Shown: positions 12,650 to 23,289, counted from the stretch's first letter. The stretch: 64,000 nucleotides of DNA from Reticulitermes speratus (GCA_021186555.1 JAJKFL010000005.1:7529178-7593177), one strand, 5' to 3'. Notes: a model not told the origin generated them from the letters alone. Translations and numbers: made by a program.

Positions 12650-15345
12650 GTATAATGCTAGTGAGCCAAGGCCTCGAACAGCAAATAATTTGGTATGTGT
12701 TTCAATCTCCAACTTGCAAAATCAGCAGTTTGGATCACCATCAAACAGGCCCATAGAATAGAAGAGGATAGAATATCTAATGGGTTTGAGCCCTTGGAGG
12801 CCTGATGCACGTAGGCCTTTTTAACAGGCCCTTTGTGCCCCCTAAAATGCAGATGCTTTCTTAGAGTGTTGTGGCCCAACATAAGGCCACGAACCCTCTA
12901 AGTTATACATAACAGAGGAATATATCAAGTACAGGTTGCAAGTTGCGGCCCAATAAACATATTGGCCGAGCCCTCCCTTCCTAAATACATTTCGGTTCCC
13001 CTTATGGAGCTCCTGTAAAAAGAAATTTACCTATTCCAGAGCCTTCTATTACATGTCTTAAGAGTCCTCAGTATGGGAGTCCTCCCTCCAGGTTCCCCTC
13101 ACGGAGCCTCTGTAAAGAGACATATGCTCCCCTTCCAAAGCCTTCCCTGACATGTCTCTCAGAGTCCCCAGTAAAGAAACGCCCCTCCAGGTTCCCCTTA
13201 CGAAGCCCCTACATAGAGAAACATGTTCCATTTCCAGAGCCTTCTTTTACATATTTTTATAAGTCCCCAGCAAAGGAGCCCCCCTTCCAGGTTCCCCTCG
13301 CAGAGCACCCACAGAAAGAAACGGTCCGTCTCCAGAGCCTTCTTTTACCTGTCTCTCAAAGTCCCTGCTGAAGAAGTCCCCCTATGGAGAGAGATGCCTG
13401 TCACCCGAGCCTTCTTTTACATATCTTTCAAAGTCCCCAATAAAGGAGCCCCCCTTCATGTTCTCTCTCAGAGCCCCATGCAAAGAGACGGTCCATCTCC
13501 AGAGCCTTCTTTTACCTGTATCTCAAAGTCCCTGCTGAAGAAGTCCCCACTCCAAGGTCCCCCATGGAGAGAGATGCCTGTCACCCGAGCCTTCTTTTAC
13601 ATATCTTTCAAAGTCCCCAATAAAGGAGTCTCACCCTCCACGTTCCCTCTCAGAGCCCCATGCAAAGAGACGCTCCGTTTCCAAGGCCTTCTTTCACCTG
13701 TCTCTCGAAATCTCCGGTGAAGGAGTCCCTCCTCCAAGGTCCCTCAGCGGCACCCCTATGGAGAGAGACACCAGTCCCAGAGCCTTCTTTTACATATCTC
13801 TCGGAGACCTAATGAAAAAGGTCTCCTAATGAAAACAAAAACACGCCTTTCTAAGTCCCCGGTAAAGGAGCATCCCTCCATGTTCCCCGATGGGGCCCCT
13901 ATGGAGGCAGATGCCCCTTTCAAGAGTCTTCTTTTACATATCTCTTTACCCGAAGATCCTCAGTCCCCCATTCTGTCCCAGAGCCTTCTGTAAGCCAGAC
14001 AAACCCTTGGACATCTGTAGGAGCCTTTGGGCAGCTCTTATAAAAGGCAATGTTCCGTTTCCAGAGCCACTGATTAATTAATTCATTCATATCTCTCGGA
14101 GTCCCCACTGAAGGAGCTCTCCCACAACACATGGGGAAAAGAATACAGTCACCGTCCACGGAGCTCCACGCAGATGGAAGGCCTACAAACAATGTGGTGC
14201 GGCCTGGTTCCCCAAGGGGATCGTTCACGACACTGCTATTGACTACCCCAGTGCCATGCAGCCTTCGGCACGATACCTTCCACCTTGGCTTGGGTAGACC
14301 AGAACGCCGTTAGCCAGCGTGTGTTCTAGTAACCCTCTACAGTGTATCCCCTCCACACCTGTTACCACCTCCCACGTGACGCAGGGTACTGATTGCCAGC
14401 ATGTGTCAGAGTAGCCCCCCTCAGGGCACCCCCTCCACAACTGTTATCATCTTCCCACATAACCCTGAGGTACAGACGAGGGGTTGGATTTATGGGAGGC
14501 AAACAGGCCCATAATATTCAGGTGCTTCTTCACAGGAGCATGGCCCGTGAGGAATGACACTACCATTCTCATTCTGCAACCAGTCTTGAAGTCACTTTCA
14601 CGCTACTGAGAGCCTTAAGTGCAGCCTAACTATCAGAAAAAATTAGGCCTTCTTATATTCTCATATGCACATTGTAAAATGGCATATATTTCGGTTTGGA
14701 ATGCTGTGGCATATTTACCCAGAGAAAATCTAAAGCTTTTCCTATACACCAACCCCTGTCCCTGAATCAGTCCTAGAACTGTCAGTAAACCAGATCAGGG
14801 CATCCTCAGGAAGCACGGGGCCTTTGTTTTTCCAGTATTCCTGGTCTATTTTGATCACAAAGTTTTTAGTATAATAATAAACTGGTATGATGTAGTCCTA
14901 CCACATTTGAAATAAAGGGTCACCTACATTATTCCACATGGTTAGCAACCCTGACACTGTTCTAGGAACATTCAGTTGCTTCCAAATTTGCAGTCTATAG
15001 AGTGCCATCTTTGCCTCTGCCATGATCAACGATCTAGAGGAGCCAGATTCAGTAGCACTTCCATTGCTGCAGTAGGGGTCGATTTCACAGCCCCAGTGAT
15101 AGCTAAACAGGCCATTCTTTGAATACTGCCTAACTGAGTTTTGGTGCATTTTTGCTTAACCTTGAGCCACCAAACCAAGGATGCATGGAAAATGGAAGGT
15201 CTAATTACCCTAGTATAGAGCCAATGCACACAGTAGGTCCAAGACCCCATTTCTTACCATACATGCGTCTAGACACCAAAAGAGGAAAGAACTTACTGGC
15301 TTTTACCAACTCAACTTCCCCCCCCCCACCCATCCCCCCAGTTTG
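12650..15345 (-). pseudogene. Fossil LINE: RT thumb, RNase H and C-terminus
   Basis: On the minus strand, reading from high to low coordinates: MYGKKWGLGPTVC (about 15.3 kb), then WLYTRVIRPSIFHASLVWWL and SIQRMACLAITGA with PTAAMEVLLNLAPLD (15.03-15.25 kb), typical of the RT thumb of RNase H-bearing non-LTR elements. Then comes WFTDSSRTDSGTGVGVYR with SLGKYATAFQTEIYAILQC (14.6-14.8 kb), an RNase H domain (TDSSR at its first acidic motif, E in the helix). Last, about 12.66-12.88 kb, MLGHNTLRKHLHFRG is the usual conserved C-terminal GH..LR..H motif. Frames are broken throughout. A minisatellite sits between RNase H and the C-terminus. Confidence 0.75.
12970..14130. repeat. ~97-bp degenerate tandem repeat, about 10-12 units
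   Basis: The phrase GAGCCTTCTTTTACATATCT and close variants recur at about 13041, 13140, 13240, 13337, 13409, 13502, 13587, 13685, 13782 and 13923, giving a spacing of 72-100 bp, mostly 93-100. Each unit also carries CTCAAAGTCCCC, a CTCCAGGTTCCC box and a CCCATGGAGAGAGA box. A plus-strand frame of 165 codons (13223-13720) only reflects this periodicity and is not a gene. The repeat interrupts the fossil minus-strand LINE. Confidence 0.85.
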
Positions 15346-15370
15346 ATCAGATAACCGAGGCTTTACTGTA

Positions 15371-15995
15371 ATATGAAAAGTAATTACTGCATACAATGGG
15401 TCTTGCATTTACACTTTATTCTTGTTAAAACATTAATGGATTTTATATTACAATTTTTTACAACCAAATGTTCTATACACAAATCAAGACAGCTGACTTA
15501 ATATTACATTAACAGTGGACACGCAGTTACATAGTTCATACAAAAATACATTAGCATGGATAAATTCGGTTCTGTAATTAGTTCAGTTAAATTTCCTTCC
15601 ATCCTTATCAGCACACACAAGAAACAAGAATCTATTGTAACATGAAAGTAGACACAGCTGTACAATTCATCATGTTTAGAGGTCACCCATACTGAATGTA
15701 ACATTAAACTCATCAGTACACATCAATACTTAAAACAAACTTCATGAAGAAATGTACACAGTAATTAATCCCATGAAGCCAGTCCTCTTTGAGGAACAAA
15801 GAGCTACTCATTCACTCAAAAAATTACACCATGTTCAATGGAACCATAAAGTCTTTCTCCTCCAAGTTTAAGGAATAGGATTTCATTCACACTTTTAATC
15901 TCAGTGTGTGTTACATGCTCATTCTATCCCCCCTGCCTGCACTTGACCACTCAAGCAATATTTGCTAAAGTGATGTGACAAGATGGCAGTGGTGG
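15371..15995. other. No gene seen
   Basis: AT-rich, no recognisable element or coding region. Confidence 0.45.
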
Positions 15996-16325
15996 AAGTA
16001 ATTGTAACTGTAATTGTAATTTTATTTATCCTGTTGATCAATACATTGATATAGAACATGTCAACATAAAATTACACATTATTAAAATAAAATAGTATAT
16101 TATCTACTAAATCAGTAGGCAATTTCTAAGAAATGTCAGTATAAAATTACACATTATTAAAATAAAATAGTATATTATCAACTAAATCAGTAGCCAATTT
16201 CCAAGAAATCTTCATTCAGATAATCATCTATTGCATAATAGCACCCCTTAATAAGCAACTCCTTCAATTTCTTTTTAAACTGGTTAATATTTTCTGTTTG
16301 TTTGATATTATTAGGCAATTTGTTG
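15996..16325 (-). mobile_element. LINE 3' end, minus strand, (ATTACA)n tail
   Basis: On the minus strand the right portion encodes the RT C-terminus: NKLPNNIKQTENINQFKKKL followed by KGCYYAIDDYLNEDFLEIGY and a stop, matching the FK..LK..L....FYS.EEFL ending of the plus-strand LINE copies in this window. The 3' UTR follows and ends in repeated ATTACA units (about 16000-16020). The UTR holds a 75-bp tandem duplication (16058-16132 and 16133-16207). 5' truncated. Confidence 0.75.
16058..16207. repeat. 75-bp tandem duplication in LINE 3' UTR
   Basis: Two adjacent near-identical 75-bp units, each beginning ATGTCA and ending CAATTT(C/T)(C/T)AAGAA. They lie inside the 3' UTR of the minus-strand LINE fragment. 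Confidence 0.85.
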
Positions 16326-16720
16326 TGCTTCAGTTCAGTTCAGTTTATTTGCATTCCAATAAAATCCATATACAGGATAACAATCCATTGGATATAATAG
16401 AAACTGTCATAATAGATACAATGGAACAAATAAGAAATCATAGAATGAAGATGTATATATACAAATAGGTACAATTCAGAATCACAAACAAAACACAATT
16501 AACATTCGTTTGAGTTTCAGTCATACAGCACACACATAATCCGAGAGCACGAAACCTCGGATACAAACATATGTACGATCAACCAATATGTACAAAGCAA
16601 GACACAAATATACATAAATGCAAATCATAACAATAAATGCAATAGTAAAACGAGCCATAGGACAATATAACAAACAGGTACAATGAATTAAAGATAAATT
16701 TATCTATTATAATACTTTAC
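16326..16720 (-). mobile_element. LINE 3' UTR, minus strand, (ACTGA)n tail
   Basis: Reverse-complemented, this ends with a hairpin-forming TCCAAT...ATTGGA segment followed by GCAAATAA and ACTGAACTGAACTGA. That is the same 3' architecture (stem-loop plus short repeat) as the plus-strand LINEs. No coding part is visible. Its internal end abuts the first plus-strand copy at about 16720. Confidence 0.55.
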
Positions 16721-16727
16721 ATCCAAG

Positions 16728-17420
16728 ATGGCGTCCCATCAGGAAGTGTATCAACAAGTGTGGAGTAATAATCTAACTAATATTCAGTGCTGGTGTATTT
16801 TAAATGGTGAATTTGTCCAAAATAATGTTAACAACCAAATGGTGCATACAGAGGTGTGTAAGGAAATAAGTAACTTATATGGAGGCATAAACGATACAAT
16901 TCTTATTGAATTCAGCAGCACGACAAGCATTTTCGTGAGGTTATAACATCCGAAGTAAATGTCTGGCTAGCTAAAATAGAAAGCTTACAACAATCTATGC
17001 TAAAGTGTACTTCAAACGAACCGAAATGGTCAGTGATTGCGACAAGAAGAAGGAAAAGAACAACTGTGAAAGACCAGATAGAATCTTGTGATAAAGTGAA
17101 TCCTATCCCAGTTATTCAAAATTGTTTTGAATTACTACATAAAGTAGAGGTTAAAACCAACATACATAGGGATTTGATTCCAATACGGCAACAAAAAGTT
17201 AATAGGAGAAAAAATAGTGAGTGCCATATACAACCTCGACATAAAATTATAATAATTGGTGATAGCATGCACCATGTATGGCAGAGGAACTTCAACTTAA
17301 CCTCAATGAAGACTTTACTGTATGTGGTATGGTGAATCCTGGCTCAGATTTGGCAGTTATCTTAAATTCAGTCCTGAATGAAATAGAGAAATTGTCAAAA
17401 AATGATGTAGTATTTTACTC
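16728..17420 (+). pseudogene. Copy 1 ORF1, N-terminal and GDS part
   Basis: Begins MASHQEVYQQVWSNN at the AAGATGGCG motif. After a frame change, the 16997-17335 frame contains KWSVIATRRRK (the conserved region before the esterase) and HKIIIIGDSM, the SGNH nucleophile block with the Ser in GDS. The usual following HxRG is altered to HHVWQ. LSKNDVVFY at about 17400 is the next conserved block, after which a PLE interrupts. The ORF1 C-terminus (HDLHLNRKGKEYAAKQ) resumes at about 17827. Not intact. Confidence 0.7.
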
Positions 17421-17520
17421 TAAGTTCACCGTGCATTTTTTCACTAATTAATGTCTGATCACCAACTAAATGCACTTTATTTAAAAAACCAAAATTAGGT
17501 TTCTTTAAAACATTTAAAAA

Positions 17521-17563
17521 CCCCTACATATGTTTCGGCTTCAAGAAAGCCATCTTCAGGGGG
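17521..17563 (-). ncRNA. Hammerhead-ribozyme-like motif (PLE)
   Basis: The minus strand shows CTGAAGATGGC, then a hairpin (GGCTTTCTTGAAGCC), then GAAAC and ATATGTAGGGG pairing with the leading CCCC. This follows the hammerhead order of core 1, stem II, GAAA core 2. Core 1 is CTGAAGA rather than the consensus CTGATGA, so activity is doubtful. Confidence 0.5.
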
Positions 17564-17598
17564 TGTCACACAACTGAAATTGTTATTTAAAAATCACG

Positions 17599-17651
17599 TC
17601 CATACGTTCATCCAACAGTATATGCCATATACTGTTGGACGAACGTATGGA
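17599..17651. repeat. Near-perfect 26-bp palindrome, 1-nt spacer
   Basis: TCCATACGTTCATCCAACAG... (17599-17624) is matched by its reverse complement at 17626-17651 with a single mismatch. It lies inside the PLE fragment and could extrude as a hairpin. Confidence 0.85.
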
Positions 17652-18220
17652 CTACATACAACTACTACATCATTAATTAATGTCTGATCACCAACTAAAT
17701 GCACTTTATTTAAAAAACCAAAATTAGGTTTCTTTAAAACATTTAAAGCATGTAAACAACTTTAATCATGTGTACCTATCTCATTCAAATTATGAAAGAG
17801 ATTTTCATACTTGACATGACCTTCATTTAAATAGAAAAGGTAAAGAATATGCTGCAAAACAACTTGCAATGATGATAAAGAGTATTTTTACTGTAATGAT
17901 GAATCTCCCATACCTTTACCATGGATCAACCAAGAAAATTCAGCACAGATTAAGCATATGGAACCCTGTATGGAGCAGGAAGACAAGAAAGAAGAGGTGG
18001 GTCCCCAACCTGGAAACCTGATTCAGAATGAACAACAAGTAACCATTCAATTAACTAAACAACCTAGAAGACCTCCAACTAACAGAAGTGAACATTGTTT
18101 ATAGTAGATAAGTCCTATATGAATTCTCTTAAGATTCTTCATCATAATGTTCAGAGTTTACAAAATAAGCGATGTGAATTATCTTTGTTATCTGAACTAA
18201 GTTCAACTTATGCAATCATA

Positions 18221-19506
18221 AATCTACTTCAGATGGAAACAAACATAAAACACTCAAGGATAAGTGAAGGTGAAAATTCTAGTGTAGTATCAACTAGTGA
18301 CTCAATGAATGAAAATAATGTGAAAGAAATCCAAGAAAACTGGAAATTAGTGATGGCAAAACATCAGAATAAGATCCGAAAACCAACATATTCAGAAGTT
18401 TCTCAAAATATTAAATAGATAACTGTAAGTAATAGTTATGCGTACTTAAGCAACTTAGAAGAAGGTAGTGAAGGTAAAACTGCTGGAAGAAACCTTGAAG
18501 CATTCTCTGAATCAAGTGTATACTCAAGTCATTGCAAGGAAAGTGAAGGAGCTAATAAAACAACTAATTGTGATGTGCATACCCCAAACCATCTTAAACT
18601 ATAAAACCTATACTGCAATTGGTGAGGAATTCTTCAACACGTAATATGTCAATAGCTGAGAAGTCTAGTAAAGTTATTCCGACTATATTAAATGGTAAAT
18701 TAATCTATTATAGCAATAACAAGTCAATTAAAGACAAAACTAGTAAATATGATTTGAAACCAAACAGGGTAGGTACCATAACCTTAAATAAAAAAAAAAT
18801 TATATGAATGGCCAGAACAGTGAACATAAAATTATGATAGGCGACAGTTTTCTTCGTGGATGTGCCGAAAATGTCAAAACTTATATCAACGATAGATATG
18901 AAGTGTTTGGTATAGTGAAACCAGGAGGACCTTAACAAACTCTCAGCGATAAATGACACTAGTAAACTGACTTCTAAAGATCTAACAATATTATGTGGTG
19001 GAACAAATGATATTGGAATAACAGCGCATCAGCAATTTTGAAACCTATAGTTGATTTCATTAAAATGAATAACCATACCAATATTTTAATAAGTAGTATA
19101 CCATGTCACCATGATTTGGCAAGTCATTCGCAGCTGAACAAGAAAATTACAATAATTAACAGAAACTTATTAAGAATTACATGAGCCTATGATCATACTG
19201 AAATGTTGATAATTGATAATAATAGGAACTTGTATACTAGACATGGACTACACTTAAACAAAGTTGGTAAATTAATTCTTGTAAGTCAAATAGTTAGACC
19301 ATTGTGTAGTTCTCAAACAAAAGATAACTTTGCATATAGTAATGAACTGGAAATTAGTATCAGATAACTCTGTGAGTACTGGAAATGTGTCAATACAGGG
19401 AAACCAGAACAAGCAGCTTCCATCCTCAAGTGATGACTTACCGATTAATAGGATGTAAAACCGAGTTAAGAAATTACCAGTAACAAGATCGGAAGATTTT
19501 TTATGG
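18221..19506 (+). pseudogene. Copy 2 ORF1 (SGNH-type), broken
   Basis: Recognisable blocks in several frames: ENWKLVMAKHQNKIRKP, MIGDSFLRGCAENVK with EVFGIVKPGG (nucleophile block), LCGGTNDIG (block III, Asn-Asp), and YTRHGLHLNKVGK (the HGxH block). It ends VTRSEDFLW then TAA at 19507. The N-terminal CxxC region is missing or unrecognisable. At least four frameshifts or stops. Confidence 0.65.
19495..19506 (+). promoter_or_regulatory. ORF1/ORF2 overlap with T TTT TTA heptamer
   Basis: GATTTTTTATGG. In the ORF1 frame it reads GAT TTT TTA TGG; ORF2 begins at ATG, one base back. This is the arrangement of a -1 frameshift site and is shared with copies 5, 6, 7, 15 and 16. Confidence 0.6.
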
Positions 19507-20273
19507 TAACAACAAATGCTCAAAAAAGCAGTAGTTCACACACTATTGATACCTGTCATCTAAATAGTACTAATGATAATTTAAGCAATAAATCTCATGG
19601 GTGTGATTTAAATAGTAGCTTAAACACCTCACCAAATATTAATCGGAATCAGATAGGTAGCAATAACTCACATAATTGTGTTAAGACTGGAAAATTAACA
19701 TTATACCACCAGAATATTAGAGGACTAGGTAACAAATCAAACGAAATACTTAACTTGTGGTCTATACCATACCAACATATTCTTTGTTTTACTGAGCACC
19801 ACCTAAAAAACAATGAAATATGTAGCATTCCTATTAATTCTTACAAACTTGCACCCTATTACTGTCAAAAACTGTGTAAAGGTGGAGGTGTGTGCATTTA
19901 TGTCCATGAATCTATTCACTGTTCATCTATTGATTTGAGTAAATTCTGTAAAGACAAAGATATTGAAAGCTGTGCTGTTAAACTACACCACCTTCCAACT
20001 AACATTTGTATACTGTCAATATACAGATCACCATCTTGTATGTTTTCTAAATTTTTGGATTCCTTAGATGCCATACTAAAATTTTTATTTCATAATAGTA
20101 TTAACTTAATAGTGTGTGGTGACTTTAATGTAAATTTCTCTGATAACACTAATAACAAACTGCAACTTGGTTCCCTTTTGGCCTCCTATAACTTGCAAGG
20201 TATAATTGATTTCCCTACAAGAATCTGTAGAACTTCTTACTCAGTAATCGACAATATTTTTATAAATAAATAA
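19503..20273 (+). pseudogene. Copy 2 ORF2 endonuclease
   Basis: Open for 256 codons from the ATG that overlaps the end of ORF1. After a polar N-terminal extension it has the APE-type endonuclease series: LYHQNIRGLGNKSNEI, LCFTEHHLKN (catalytic Glu), KGGGVCIYV, LSIYRSPS, IVCGDFNVNF (Asp, Asn), DFPTRICR and VIDNIFI. The frame breaks at a TAA, but NGLSDHDAKVL (SDH motif) follows at about 20310. The RT is lost. Confidence 0.8.
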
Positions 20274-20348
20274 GTTAATAATAAGTTTACTATTTGCCCA
20301 TATTACAATGGACTATCTGATCATGATGCAAAGGTTCTTATCTTATAT

Positions 20349-20694
20349 AGGTAGCCAATTTTCAATTACAGACATGTACTATCAGAATATTAAATGATGA
20401 TGCTATATTTTGCTTTTCTTACACATAGAATTGTATCCAGACTGTTTATAGAAAATATATTGTATTAATGAATGATTGAGTTCTTTGGACGTGATAGGTT
20501 GTATACTGCTGTATATTATTTTGTTGTACTTAATGTGTTTGCATGTTAACATTGTGATGATATGACAAGTGCTTTGCTTTCTATAGCATGTATATGTAGA
20601 TAAGTCTTCAATTTGGTGTTTGTATTCCTCATATGTTGTATGACCTTTTCCATATCTGTGGATTTTATGGAAGGTAAATAAATGAATGAATGAA
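20349..20694 (+). mobile_element. LINE copy 3: 5'-truncated 3' end, (ATGA)n tail
   Basis: A non-coding 3' UTR ending in a stem-loop (TTCCATATCTGTGGATTTTATGGAA) and AATAAATGAATGAATGAAT. It is inserted between the endonuclease and RT linker of copy 2; copy 2 coding resumes immediately after it. The UTR is closely related to that of copy 4. Confidence 0.75.
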
Positions 20695-21342
20695 TATTGA
20701 AATTCAAATTACAACTTAGTTATGAAGTTTGGGATGAAGTTTTTGTCGATAATGATGTCAATACAATCTTCAATAATTTTCTTACCACCTACCTAAGGGC
20801 ATTCTATCATTGTTTTCCTTTAAAGAAATTTAATAAGATAAAGAGGAATAATGACTGGATAACAAAAGGCATAAAAATATCTAGTACTCGCAAAAGAGAC
20901 CTGTATCTAATTAGTAGGAATTCTGCATATTAATGATTAGGAATTTAACATTTTATATTATTTTATTTATATTCCACTTATATTTATATCTATTGTATAC
21001 TGACTGTTTATGGGAAAAATATTTTATTGATGAACTGATTTGTGTTCTTTGGGAAGTGATGTTGTATACTGCTATGTGGAAGCTTCCCACATAGGCAAAA
21101 CAGCTCCTTCCAGAGCAGAGGTCGCAGACCACGCAGATTGGTACGCGAGACCTGATGGTCAAACTCCCCACCATGGCAACGTGTCAACCAATCATAGAGC
21201 AGGCAGCCAGCGGTGGCTGAAAATAAAACAGGCCACCAAGACCCTGATTCAGCACACATGATGTGATTCTGGGTATTGGAGTTCGGTCTGAGCTGCAGAG
21301 GAGTAAAGACGTTTCAACAGACTGAGCCTAGCAAAGAAGCGA

Positions 21343-22651
21343 GTGAGGAAACAGAGCTCGCCAACGTGCTGTCTCTACTTCTCTGGGAAGCGGAGCAGTG
21401 TTGCAAGGAGTAAGGTGCCACCTGCTGCAAGCTTAATGCTGAAGCAGGAGGAGCTAGCTCTTATGAGGGCTATATCATCGGTGCAGGGTAACCCAGTCCT
21501 CTTGCGAGAGCTGAGGAAAGCCCTTGCCGCCAAGAAGACTGCGAAGGCCGCTGCGTGCAGCACGGCCAAAACGTTTTTCGTGGCGCTTTCCAAGCGTCAT
21601 GCCACCATCACCGGGGCCAGCAGCGTGCCACCATCGTGGAAGGGACCGCAGCTCATCACGGGGAAATGGAAGGCTGAGTCTTCTGGCTCGGACGGCCTGA
21701 CCACCCCGGCCGCTAGACGCCCAGCGCCCGACACACCGGGCACCTCTGGTGCCCCTACACCATCGAGCAGCCGGCAGCAAGAAGACACGGCAGGTAAGCC
21801 AGCGTACGTGCAGTAGTAGCCGGGGATACCAACCCCCGTCAGCCGAGTGGGCAGCCCAAGCCCATAGTCACTGGTTCGGACTCTTCCGAACCTGCTGCCT
21901 CTTCCGAGGCAGCCAACAGGCGCATGTCTGTCGACATGTCCGGGCCTCTGGGCAGCATCCAGCTGGCACCACTGAGGCTGGGGCCGTTCCCGCAGGGGAG
22001 CGGCCCAACAAGACTCCTGTTTTCGTAACAGGAGTCACCGACACGCGCGGCTTTCTCGCGTGGCTAAGGACTCTATGTCCCAGTAGTCTGCCGCCCAGAT
22101 GAAGGGCGAGAAATTAATGATCGTGCCGGGTACTGCCGACGGGTTCAGAGCCACAGTCGGTGCCCTCCGATCCCTTGACGGGAGCAAGGGTGTGACCTTT
22201 CACACTTTCTCTCTCCCGAAGGATCGTTGTGTACGTCTGCTGGTGAAAAACCTCGGCAGACAGATGCCTGAGAGCGTCGTCCGGGAGGAGTTTGAGGCCC
22301 TGGGAATCCGTGTCCAGGGCGTCATGCAGCTCCGCTCTGGGCGCCGCACGCGATCGAACCCCCACTCCACATTTCATGGTGTCGGTGGCTAGAGGCCCAG
22401 AGGTGCGATCCCTCTCCGAACTCTGCGGCTTAAGAGTCTCTGTAGAGACTTACGTGGCCCCTAAGGCCCCGCTTCAATGTAAGCGCTGCCAACGCTTCGG
22501 CCACACGCAGCGTAACTGCGGATACGCACCCCGATGTGTTGCCTGTGGTAAACCGCACCCCTCCGGGGAGTGCTCTACCCCAAGGCAGCAGCTTGAATGC
22601 TGCAGCTGCGGGGGTAACCACACAGCAAACTACCGGGGCTGTGCAAAGTGA
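21343..22651 (+). pseudogene. Jockey ORF1 (gag-like, zinc knuckle)
   Basis: Three successive frames. First 21343-21816, basic and alanine-rich (LRELRKALAAKKTAKAAA). Next 21990-22390, with FVTGVTDTRGFLAWL and CVRLLVKNLGRQMPE, resembling the PRE_C2HC region of Jockey gag. Then 22292-22651, with CKRCQRFGHTQRNCGYAPRC and CCSCGGNHTANYRGC, which are C2HC knuckles. Jockey ORF1 proteins bind the element RNA. Frameshifts join the pieces; the C-terminus is indistinct after the stop at about 22649. Confidence 0.8.
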
Positions 22652-23289
22652 AAGGAAGCTAAGGCCGCGCTTACAAAGCGGGCGCCAGCTCCTCGCGTCC
22701 ACACGAACGGTGGAACCGGTCGCTCGGCTTCAGCGCAAGCGACCTGCGCCGTTCTGCGGAACAGAAGAGCTTAGGCCCTGTATGGTCTCATGTGGTGAGA
22801 GGGGGGCGGGTAGTGAAACCCACCACCCCATCCCAACCTGAACCCACTCTCAAGCCGGCCGCGGCCCCATAAACAGGGCAAAGCGTCCGCAAGCAGGAAA
22901 GAGGTTAAGGCTACCCAACCTGCCATTGCGGCCCCTCAACAGGTCCTAATGTAGAAACAGGCGACGACTGGTAAATCATCGCCTCCACCTAAGAAGCCTA
23001 ATCCTGCTTCCATTCCACCTCCCAACCAGTCACCACTCGAGGAGATCTCTCATCTGCTCGACAACCTACCTGTTAACGCGTGTGTGGAGCTGACACGGCG
23101 GCTCCTCACAGCGGTACCCAACCTCCCTTCAGGTGCAGCACGCTCGCGGGCTGTCCTGAAAATTGTTATCCTATTTGTAGCCGAATATGGCAGCACACCC
23201 TAAGGCACACAGCGCGAAGGCACTACGGCTGGCCTGCTAGAACGCGGATGGCGTGCGCGGCAGAAGATGGAACTGGATCACTTCCTTGG

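Larger units (their letters stand above)
12048..15368. mobile_element. Composite bounded by pogo-like inverted ends
   Basis: The left boundary reads TA then CAGGAAACCCTTGGTCATCC. The right boundary, in reverse complement, reads CAGTAAAGCCTCGGTTATCT and is also followed by TA. About 17 of the first 22 positions agree, and both resemble the CAGTAAACCTCGGTTATCCGA-type ends of pogo/Tigger elements. The interior holds no transposase that I can see but contains a fossil LINE and a minisatellite. It could be one old DNA element hit by later insertions, or two unrelated solo ends. Confidence 0.35.
17430..17747 (-). mobile_element. Penelope-like element terminal repeat fragment
   Basis: Two 74-bp direct repeats (17445-17518 and 17674-17747), starting TAATTAATGTCTGATCACC, flank a core that contains, on the minus strand, a hammerhead-like segment (CCCTGAAGATGGC...GAAGCCGAAACATATG). 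Partially duplicated terminal repeats with a hammerhead motif are characteristic of PLEs. No RT or GIY-YIG coding remains. It is inserted in ORF1 of LINE copy 1, where host sequence is missing. Confidence 0.65.
16721..18220 (+). mobile_element. SGNH-LINE copy 1 (5' part)
   Basis: First plus-strand member of the nest. The 5' end carries CCAAGATGGCGTCC with ORF1 starting at 16728. ORF1 is interrupted by a PLE piece at about 17430-17747. The endonuclease start (KILHHNVQSLQNKRCELS) is reached at about 18127, and the copy is then cut at about 18220 by copy 2. There are several frameshifts. Confidence 0.7.
18221..20935 (+). mobile_element. SGNH-LINE copy 2
   Basis: Begins abruptly inside the copy 1 endonuclease. 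It runs through a degraded ORF1 (18221-19506) and ORF2 endonuclease (from 19503), is interrupted at about 20349-20694 by a 3'-fragment insertion (copy 3), then continues with the start of the RT linker (LSYEVWDEVFVDNDVN, 20715 on) to about 20935. There it is cut again. The 3' part is not found. Confidence 0.7.

Noticed and set aside
13223-13720. 165-codon plus-strand frame with repeated SFTYIS and PNKGAP phrases
   Set aside because: It is the translation of the 97-bp tandem repeat; the frame stays open because of the repeat, and the region lies within a fossil LINE.
15205-15408. Minus-strand frame with a run of glycines (GGMGGGGE)
   Set aside because: The glycines come from a G tract; only the downstream LVKASKFFPLL..RMYGKKWG part is real and belongs to the fossil LINE RT.
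17445-17747. Exact direct repeats read as LTRs of a small LTR retrotransposon
   Set aside because: No TG..CA ends, primer site or polypurine tract; the hammerhead motif between them fits a Penelope-like terminal repeat better.
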